Below are positions 1 to 4,955 of a stretch of 9,623 nucleotides of DNA, in pieces. The notes beneath the pieces are model-generated. The model ran no database searches. It had not been told where the DNA came from and worked only from the letters and a program-made list of their open reading frames with translations. Source of the stretch: Treponema sp. (GTDB taxonomy: Bacteria > Spirochaetota > Spirochaetia > Treponematales > Breznakiellaceae); contig JAISBK010000188.1 of the NCBI GenBank assembly GCA_031266255.1, forward strand, positions 1 to 9,623, given 5' to 3'. Within the stretch, counting starts at the first letter, position 1. Each line of letters starts with the position of its first letter. The translations under genes were made by a program, and so were the position numbers.

Positions 1-2026
1 CTTGGGTACCCTCCTTGCCCTGGGAATTTCTACCCTAGGCGAGCTGGCCATTCCGGTGATCCAGCAGCGGGTCATTGATGATGCTATCCTGGCCCGGTTC
101 ATGTTAGTACAGCCAGATGCCTTTGCACAAGAACGAGGGCAGCTCCCGACTGGTGTGGTAAAAGCCCTGGATCAGGCGCTGGCTCGGCCCCGGGTCATCC
201 GTATTGGAGCGCACTGTCTGGTACCCTTGGGGCAGGATACGCATATTACTGGCCATGATGAAGCGCAGCTTCGAGAAATGGGTATTATCGCGGATGGTCA
301 ATGGTATGCTTTTTCATATATCCCAGGGGATGCAGCCCATAAGGTGATTGAAGAGCATAAGGATCTGTTCTTAATCGGGGAGCACGGTGGGGCGCTCAAG
401 ACTCAGGATCTTGCTTCTTTAAAAGCAGCGGAAATTGTGGCTTTGCGGAGCCGTGATGTGCGGTATGTTATCCACGCGGTCCTGGTGCTTGTGGTCATCC
501 TTATGGTGGTCTTGGTGTTTACTTTTATACAGACCTGGACTACGACGCTCATTGGTCAGCAGGTGATGAAGGATCTGCGGCTTGCCCTGTTTCAGAAAAC
601 TGCTGCTCAATCCTCGGCCTTCCTTTCCCGGCATCCGGTGGGCAGGCTCGTAACCCGGTTGACCGGGGATGTGGAAACAATCAACGAATTCTTTACGTCT
701 GTAGTGGTGGCGTTTCTCAAAGACCTGTGCAGTATGCTGGGAGTGCTGGTTACCCTGTTTTTTCTTTCCCCTAAGTTGGCCCTGGTTGTGCTGGCTACTT
801 TGCCGCCGGTGCTGATTCTCACTTCCATGAGCCGCCTCAGAGCCCGGGATGCTTTCAGAAGGCAGCGAACCGCTTCTTCCCGGGTCAACGCATACCTTTC
901 CGAGCGCCTTGCCGGGGTCCAGGTGGTTCAGCTTTTCCGGGGGGAAGATAAGAGTCTTCGGGAATTCGGCGACCGTAATGACGAACTCTTGCAGGCTAAC
1001 TTGGGAGAGATGTACGTGGTTGCCACCTTTAGGCCCCTGGTGGAATGGTTCTCGATCCTAACCGTAGCGGTGGTCATTGCGGTGGGGAGCAATCTAGCCT
1101 TGAACCTTTCCCTTTCCCTGGGGGTGCTCATCGCCTTTATCAATCTGGTGGGTATGTTTTATGCACCGGTGATGGATATTGCAGAGAAATACACCCTCTT
1201 GCAGTCTGCTATGGCTGGAGGGGAACGGGTCTTTACGCTCCTCGATACGGATGAGCGTATTCCTAATGCGGGAAAGCAGCTTGCAGAGGGAATGATTCGG
1301 GGACATATTAGCTTTGAAGAGGTACATTTTGCCTACAAGTCAGGGGAAGAGGTTTTGCGGGGCCTATCTTTCACGGTGCAGCCTGGGGAAATGGCCGCGA
1401 TTGTGGGCTATACCGGTGCAGGAAAAACCACCATCATCAATGTACTGACTCGGCTCTGGGATATTGACTCAGGGTGCATCCGCCTGGATGGTCTTCCTCT
1501 GCAATCGATTTCCTTAGAAGCCCTGCGGCGTTCGGTGCTGCCGGTCTTGCAGGAGGTGTTTTTATTTTCCGGTACCGTGGCGGAGAACATCAGTCTGGGG
1601 CTTTCCATTTCGGAGGAGGCAATCGTGGAGGCGGCAAAAGCGGTTCATGCCCAAGACTTCATTTCCCGGTTGCCCCAGGGCTACCAGACGCTGCTTTCCG
1701 AAGGGGCCACGAATATTTCCTCTGGTCAGCGGCAGCTCATCAGTTTTGCCCGGGTCATAGCTCATAACCCGGCAATAGTCATCCTGGACGAGGCTACCAG
1801 TTCGGTGGATACCGAAACCGAGGGTCTTATCCAGTTGGGGATGCAGCGGGTCCTGGCGGGGCGTACTGCCCTGGTGATTGCCCATAGGCTCTCCACCATA
1901 CGCCACGCAGACCGGATTCTCGTACTTTCCGGGGGACATTTGACTGAAGAGGGAACGCACGAGGACCTTATCGCCCGGGGTGGTCTGTACGCAGGGCTGT
2001 ACCGCTTGCAATATGAGAGGACTTAA
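1..2026 (+). CDS. ABC exporter, fused permease/ATPase, BmrD/YheH-type half (5' end cut off)
   Basis: This is an inner-membrane ABC exporter half-transporter, one permease domain plus one ATPase, likely moving drugs, lipids or peptides outward. The first complete codon is at 2; the gene surely starts outside the window because TM1 is already under way. Numbering from that codon: end of TM1 about 1-20, a long non-membrane insert about 31-155, TM2 about 155-178, further helices to about 395, then the ATPase from about 435. ATPase motifs are Walker A GYTGAGKT (469-476, Lys475), Q-loop Gln517, signature ISSGQ (572-576, an altered LSGGQ), Walker B ending Asp596-Glu597 and H-loop His628, so this nucleotide site looks catalytic. 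The TM1-TM2 insert and the 674 visible residues match the BmrD/YheH half (about 673 aa) of heterodimeric BmrCD-type exporters. A BmrC/YheI-like partner, usually with a degenerate Walker B, is expected just upstream. Substrate unknown. No convincing terminator follows the stop at 2024-2026. Confidence 0.93.
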   Translation, partial: LGTLLALGISTLGELAIPVIQQRVIDDAILARFMLVQPDAFAQERGQLPTGVVKALDQALARPRVIRIGAHCLVPLGQDTHITGHDEAQLREMGIIADGQWYAFSYIPGDAAHKVIEEHKDLFLIGEHGGALKTQDLASLKAAEIVALRSRDVRYVIHAVLVLVVILMVVLVFTFIQTWTTTLIGQQVMKDLRLALFQKTAAQSSAFLSRHPVGRLVTRLTGDVETINEFFTSVVVAFLKDLCSMLGVLVTLFFLSPKLALVVLATLPPVLILTSMSRLRARDAFRRQRTASSRVNAYLSERLAGVQVVQLFRGEDKSLREFGDRNDELLQANLGEMYVVATFRPLVEWFSILTVAVVIAVGSNLALNLSLSLGVLIAFINLVGMFYAPVMDIAEKYTLLQSAMAGGERVFTLLDTDERIPNAGKQLAEGMIRGHISFEEVHFAYKSGEEVLRGLSFTVQPGEMAAIVGYTGAGKTTIINVLTRLWDIDSGCIRLDGLPLQSISLEALRRSVLPVLQEVFLFSGTVAENISLGLSISEEAIVEAAKAVHAQDFISRLPQGYQTLLSEGATNISSGQRQLISFARVIAHNPAIVILDEATSSVDTETEGLIQLGMQRVLAGRTALVIAHRLSTIRHADRILVLSGGHLTEEGTHEDLIARGGLYAGLYRLQYERT

Positions 2027-2069
2027 AACTACGTGAGTTCGGCGGAATAAAGAAACCGCTACCCGAATC

Positions 2070-2078
2070 TGGTATACT
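2070..2078 (+). promoter_or_regulatory. possible extended -10 promoter upstream of the DUF4418-exporter operon
   Basis: TGG followed by TATACT (5 of 6 to TATAAT) forms an extended -10 element. No good -35 lies 17 bp upstream, which extended -10 promoters can tolerate. Transcription would start near 2085 and run through the palindrome at 2124-2143, giving a leader of about 75 nt. It is weaker evidence than the promoter at 2105-2133 and may be chance. Confidence 0.3.
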
Positions 2079-2104
2079 GCATACATAAAACAGCTTCCAT
2101 AAAC

Positions 2105-2133
2105 TTGACAAACTATGCTCATGTAGTTAGTAT
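2105..2133 (+). promoter_or_regulatory. sigma-70 promoter of the DUF4418-exporter operon
   Basis: A perfect -35 TTGACA (2105-2110) is followed after exactly 17 bp by TAGTAT (2128-2133, 4 of 6 to TATAAT). The predicted start is near 2140, which leaves a leader of about 22 nt carrying the ribosome site GGAGAG at 2150-2155 before the ATG at 2162. The -10 lies within an inverted repeat, so a bound repressor would block polymerase directly. Confidence 0.7.
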
Positions 2134-2143
2134 GAGCTAACTA
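2124..2143. promoter_or_regulatory. probable operator: perfect inverted repeat over the -10
   Basis: TAGTTAG (2124-2130) and its exact reverse complement CTAACTA (2137-2143) are separated by 6 bp, a 20-bp two-fold symmetric site spanning the -10 and the predicted transcription start. The size and placement suit a dimeric winged-helix or TetR-like repressor. The TTAG...CTAA core resembles MarR/SlyA-type sites, which often control exporters; that link is inference. No regulator gene lies in the window. As RNA it would sit mostly upstream of the transcript, so a DNA role is more likely than a hairpin. Confidence 0.6.
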
Positions 2144-2161
2144 TAAGCTGGAGAGATTCCT

Positions 2162-2584
2162 ATGAAAAATCGTATAATAAGTGGTAGTACCGCTGTCATC
2201 CTGGGTATTTTAATATCCTTGGGGCCTCAAGTGCTCTTTAAACTATGCCCTCCAAAAGCAGAGGGAGGCTGGATGCACTGCCACTGGACAGGTCAGGCGG
2301 AAATCGGCGCAGGTCTTTTAGTGGCGCTTCTAGGAGGGGCATTGCTGGTGTTTGCTTCAAGCAAGGTCAGGCTGGGATTAAGTATCGCCTTGTGCCTTTC
2401 CGGTATCCTGGTCCTGCTCTTTCCTGGTGTCCTGATAGGTGGTTGCATGATGGAAACCATGACCTGCCGGAAGGTGGCCTTCCCGGGAATATACCTGTGC
2501 GGTATCCTCACCAGCGCCACCGGGGCAATGAATAGCCTCTATTTGGTTCGCTTGAGTAAAAAGGAGGGAGTATGCTTACCATAG
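2162..2584 (+). CDS. DUF4418-like four-helix membrane protein, first gene of exporter operon
   Basis: A 140-residue membrane protein of unknown function. It matches my recollection of the DUF4418 family, often encoded beside a MacB-like permease and ATPase. Four hydrophobic helices fall at about 5-25, 44-65, 70-92 and 108-128. Positive residues near the N-terminus, at 67-70 and at 130-134 put both ends and the middle loop in the cytoplasm. Cys29, Cys40 and His41 (loop 1) and Cys95 and Cys102 (loop 2) then fall on the periplasmic side, the most distinctive feature; they could form disulfides or bind metal (inference). The ATG at 2162 follows GGAGAG (2150-2155) at good spacing. The 3' end overlaps the permease gene by 13 nt (2572-2584), implying coupled translation. 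Likely an accessory subunit of that transporter. Family assignment is from motif memory. Confidence 0.8.
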   Translation: MKNRIISGSTAVILGILISLGPQVLFKLCPPKAEGGWMHCHWTGQAEIGAGLLVALLGGALLVFASSKVRLGLSIALCLSGILVLLFPGVLIGGCMMETMTCRKVAFPGIYLCGILTSATGAMNSLYLVRLSKKEGVCLP

Positions 2585-3792
2585 AGCCTTTGACCTTCTT
2601 TGAGATTGCCCGCACTAACCTCTATGCCCGGCCGTTTCGTTCCCTCTGCACCCTGGCCCTGGTGGCCATTATTGGGTTCGTATTGTTTGGGGGTTCCCTC
2701 ATGGGGATGAGTCTGTTGAACGGGGTGGATAGTATGGCAAAGCGGCTGGGGGCAGACCTCTTAATCGTTCCCCAGGGTTACGATAAAACCATTGAAGGGA
2801 TTCTGCTCCGCAGTGAGCCTGCTGCGTTTTATATGGACGAAGCCTGGGTTCATAAAATCGCCGCTATCCAAGGGGTTCATGCGGTATCTCCCCAGCTCTT
2901 TATTACCTCCCTTAATGCGTCCTGTTGTGCTATGCCGGTACAACTGATTGGCTTTGATGGGGCTACGGATTTTGTGGTCGGGCCGTGGATCCAAACCGCC
3001 TTGAAGCGCCGTTTATCCGATGGAGAAATTGTTATTGGTTCGGCAATAGCAGGCCCGGTGGGTTCATCCATCACTTTTTTTAACCGGGAGTACCGGGTTG
3101 TAGGGCGGTTGGATCGAACCGGTATGGGATTTGATGCTTCGGTCTTCATGAATTTGAACAGTGCCCGAGGAGCTGCTCAGGATTATCAGGATCAGGGCGG
3201 CCCGGTTCCTCCTGCGGAGCAATCGGTATCTTCAATCTTAGTGTCGGTTGTTCCTGGTTTCTCTCCCCGCACCGTATATGACCGGATTCAACAGACCTTC
3301 GGGTATGGAAACAGCGGTATTGTGCCGGTCCTTTCTAAAAATATCATCAATACCGTGGCCGGCGGTTTGCGCAGTCTTATTGGCTTCATCATCATCTTGG
3401 CAATTATGCTCTGGGTAGGCGCTGTGCTTATAGTCGGTATTCTTTTCTCGGTTACGTTGGGGGAACGGCTTCAAGAATTCGGGATATTCCGGGTCATGGG
3501 ACTATCGAAGAAAAAACTTATCACCCTGATTTTGAGTGAATCCATCCTGGTGAGTCTTGCCGGGGGCCTCATTGGTATCCTCGGCGCCTTGCTTATCATG
3601 CTTCCGTTTAGGACTCTCATCAGTGAAGTTATCGGTATGCCCTATATGTTGCCTTCAATCAGTACCTGCGTACTGTTCCTTTTTCTGAGCCTTTGTTTGT
3701 CCGGTATGGTAGGGCCTCTGGCGTCCCTGTATCCTGCGGTCAAGATCGGCAGGATGGAGGTGTATACCGCGATCCGGAGAAATGGCCTATGA
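2572..3792 (+). CDS. ABC transporter permease, FtsX/MacB-type
   Basis: The 406-residue membrane subunit of a MacB-like (type VII, mechanotransmission) ABC transporter. These systems use ATP to move a periplasmic domain and act on substrates or proteins outside the inner membrane. Order: cytoplasmic amphipathic start 1-25, TM1 about 26-48, large periplasmic core about 49-265 (MacB_PCD-like), then the FtsX core with TM2 about 266-294, TM3 about 316-346 and TM4 about 361-386. The stretch after TM2 (GERLQEFGIFRVMGLSKKKL, 297-316) and the closing YPAVKIGR (387-394) are typical of the ATPase-contacting parts. The periplasmic domain carries Cys118-Cys119 before a PVQLIGFD segment. The ATG at 2572 follows AGGAGG (2562-2567). 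The gene overlaps its neighbours on both sides (13 nt and 4 nt). No adaptor or outer-membrane channel gene is adjacent, so it probably works without a TolC route. Substrate unknown; lipoproteins, peptides or metal chelates are all open. Confidence 0.93.
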   Translation: MLTIEPLTFFEIARTNLYARPFRSLCTLALVAIIGFVLFGGSLMGMSLLNGVDSMAKRLGADLLIVPQGYDKTIEGILLRSEPAAFYMDEAWVHKIAAIQGVHAVSPQLFITSLNASCCAMPVQLIGFDGATDFVVGPWIQTALKRRLSDGEIVIGSAIAGPVGSSITFFNREYRVVGRLDRTGMGFDASVFMNLNSARGAAQDYQDQGGPVPPAEQSVSSILVSVVPGFSPRTVYDRIQQTFGYGNSGIVPVLSKNIINTVAGGLRSLIGFIIILAIMLWVGAVLIVGILFSVTLGERLQEFGIFRVMGLSKKKLITLILSESILVSLAGGLIGILGALLIMLPFRTLISEVIGMPYMLPSISTCVLFLFLSLCLSGMVGPLASLYPAVKIGRMEVYTAIRRNGL

Positions 3793-4481
3793 TCCTTGAA
3801 CTGTGCAATCTGAGTAAAGCCTATCAACGGGGTAATGCTTCATTTTTCGCGGTACAGGATGTTTCCCTGTCTCTGGATGCAGGAGATTTTGTCTGTATTG
3901 CCGGGCCTTCAGGAAGCGGAAAAAGTACCTTACTGGGTATAGCGGCAGGTCTTATAGCCCCTACCCAAGGCCGGGTCTGTTTCCAAGGACAGGATTATGG
4001 CCACCTCGGTGATGATGCTTTGTCGGCATTACGGAACAAAAGCATCGGGTACGTTATGCAGGGGCAAAGCCTGCTTCCCAATTTTACGGTGCTTCAGAAT
4101 GTGATGCTTCCCTATTATGTGAGCCATGTACGCAAGCAGTCAAGTAAAGCGGAACAGGGGCCGATAGAGCGGGCAGCCTTGTTGCTGGAACAGGTGGGTA
4201 TGCTTCCCTTGGCCTCCCAATACCCCGCAGAACTGTCGGGGGGTGAATTACGCCGGGTTGCGATTGCCCGGGCATTACTGCAGTCTCCAGGATTAGTGAT
4301 TGCCGATGAACCCACCGGGGATTTGGATGAAGCGTGTACCGAAGAAATCATGCAGCTTTTTTCCCGGCTTGCCCAAGAAGGGGCTGCTTTGTTGGTGGTT
4401 ACCCATGATCCGGTGCCTTTTCAGTATGGGAACCGCCGGTATTTTCTCCAGGCAGGGGTAATGACCGAGGCATATCCATAG
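3789..4481 (+). CDS. ABC transporter ATP-binding protein, MacB/LolD-type
   Basis: The 230-residue cytoplasmic ATPase that powers the preceding permease. Motifs: Walker A GPSGSGKST (39-47), Q-loop Gln91, signature LSGGE (149-153, Glu in place of the usual Gln, a common variant in this group), Walker B LVIADE (169-174) with catalytic Glu174, D-loop GDLD (177-180) and H-loop His206. Length is normal for stand-alone LolD/MacB-type ATPases. I chose the ATG at 3789 over the in-frame ATG at 3693. It forms an ATGA overlap with the permease stop, has GGAGA at 3776-3780 upstream, and starts the protein with the MILELCNLSK beginning usual for the family; the longer version adds 32 residues translated from permease sequence. 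Last gene of the operon; its stop is 5 bp from the stop of the opposing thioesterase gene, with no clear terminator between. Confidence 0.95.
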   Translation: MILELCNLSKAYQRGNASFFAVQDVSLSLDAGDFVCIAGPSGSGKSTLLGIAAGLIAPTQGRVCFQGQDYGHLGDDALSALRNKSIGYVMQGQSLLPNFTVLQNVMLPYYVSHVRKQSSKAEQGPIERAALLLEQVGMLPLASQYPAELSGGELRRVAIARALLQSPGLVIADEPTGDLDEACTEEIMQLFSRLAQEGAALLVVTHDPVPFQYGNRRYFLQAGVMTEAYP

Positions 4482-4486
4482 ATCTT

Positions 4487-4900
4487 CTACGAAACCCCAG
4501 GGGAGGGATCGGGTTTAAGCCCCGGCAGGTCCCATTCCTGAGGAATCCGGGTGGGCAGCCCCCTAGCATCCACAAAGGCCCAGGTAACCAAGGCGGTAAC
4601 AATCACCTGATCCCCGCGGGTTATTTCCTGGGCCATGGTACCGCTGACCGCCCCTTTCTTGACCGGCCAGGAGCGAATCAGCAGCACATCATCTACTATT
4701 GCGGATTTTTTGTAATCAATCTCAATCCGGGCTATATACACACCATACCCTGTATCGATCGCCTTGGGGTAATCAAAACCAATTGTTTTGAGGAATTCGT
4801 ACCGGGCGTACTCGAGGTAATGAAGATAATGGGCGTTATTTACATGACCATTCCGGTCACATTCATAGGTGCGAACCACCAAGGTACATTCACAAACCAT
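4487..4900 (-). CDS. acyl-CoA thioesterase, hotdog fold (YbgC/FadM-like)
   Basis: A 137-residue cytoplasmic thioesterase of the 4HBT family, expected to hydrolyse acyl- or aroyl-CoA thioesters. The signature lies near the N-terminus: Tyr12, catalytic Asp15, then GHVNN (18-22), Tyr25, Glu30 and Ala-Arg (32-33), the hotdog active-site helix. A GYGVYIARIEIDY strand (51-63) and an ITALVTW-like strand (about 99-107) complete the fold; length is normal. The ATG at 4900 is the only usable start: a stop lies 30 nt upstream in frame with no start codon between, and Asp15 sits where the family has it. No Shine-Dalgarno precedes it; instead a TATACT box lies 7 nt upstream, suggesting a leaderless mRNA. 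It is the third gene of the rdgB-rep strand (55 nt after rep) and may also be reached by read-through. The substrate cannot be told from sequence; a proofreading or housekeeping role is likely. Confidence 0.88.
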   Translation of the reverse strand: MVCECTLVVRTYECDRNGHVNNAHYLHYLEYARYEFLKTIGFDYPKAIDTGYGVYIARIEIDYKKSAIVDDVLLIRSWPVKKGAVSGTMAQEITRGDQVIVTALVTWAFVDARGLPTRIPQEWDLPGLKPDPSPGVS

Positions 4901-4907
4901 ACTGTTT

Positions 4908-4936
4908 AGTATACGGTACGGGTGCTTATTTTACCA
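4908..4936 (-). promoter_or_regulatory. candidate promoter of the thioesterase gene (leaderless)
   Basis: On the minus strand TATACT (4913-4908) is 5 of 6 to the -10 consensus. A weak -35, TGGTAA (4936-4931, 3 of 6), lies 17 bp upstream. The predicted start is at 4901 or 4900, on or next to the A of the thioesterase ATG, which fits the lack of a ribosome site. The weak -35 lowers confidence. Confidence 0.45.
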
Positions 4937-4955
4937 TTTCTTTTGGCTTGAGGCC

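Noticed and set aside
2036..2068. TTCGG...CCGAA imperfect hairpin after the exporter gene, as its terminator
   Set aside because: The stem is short and bulged and is not followed by a T-run.
1562..2122. 186-codon minus-strand open frame opposite the exporter ATPase
   Set aside because: It lies over the most conserved ATPase motifs of the exporter, has no recognisable domain and no ribosome site; a shadow frame.
3693..3788. Longer N-terminus for the ATPase from the ATG at 3693
   Set aside because: It adds 32 residues read from permease sequence in another frame; the ATGA overlap and GGAGA site support 3789.
2162..4481. DUF4418-permease-ATPase trio as a wholly new system
   Set aside because: The association is one I recall from other anaerobes, and the permease and ATPase are clear MacB-like parts; only the cysteine cluster and operator are flagged.
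4492..4516. AAACCC/GGGTTT inverted repeat near the convergent stops, as a terminator
   Set aside because: A 13-nt loop and no T-run on either strand; too weak to call a terminator.
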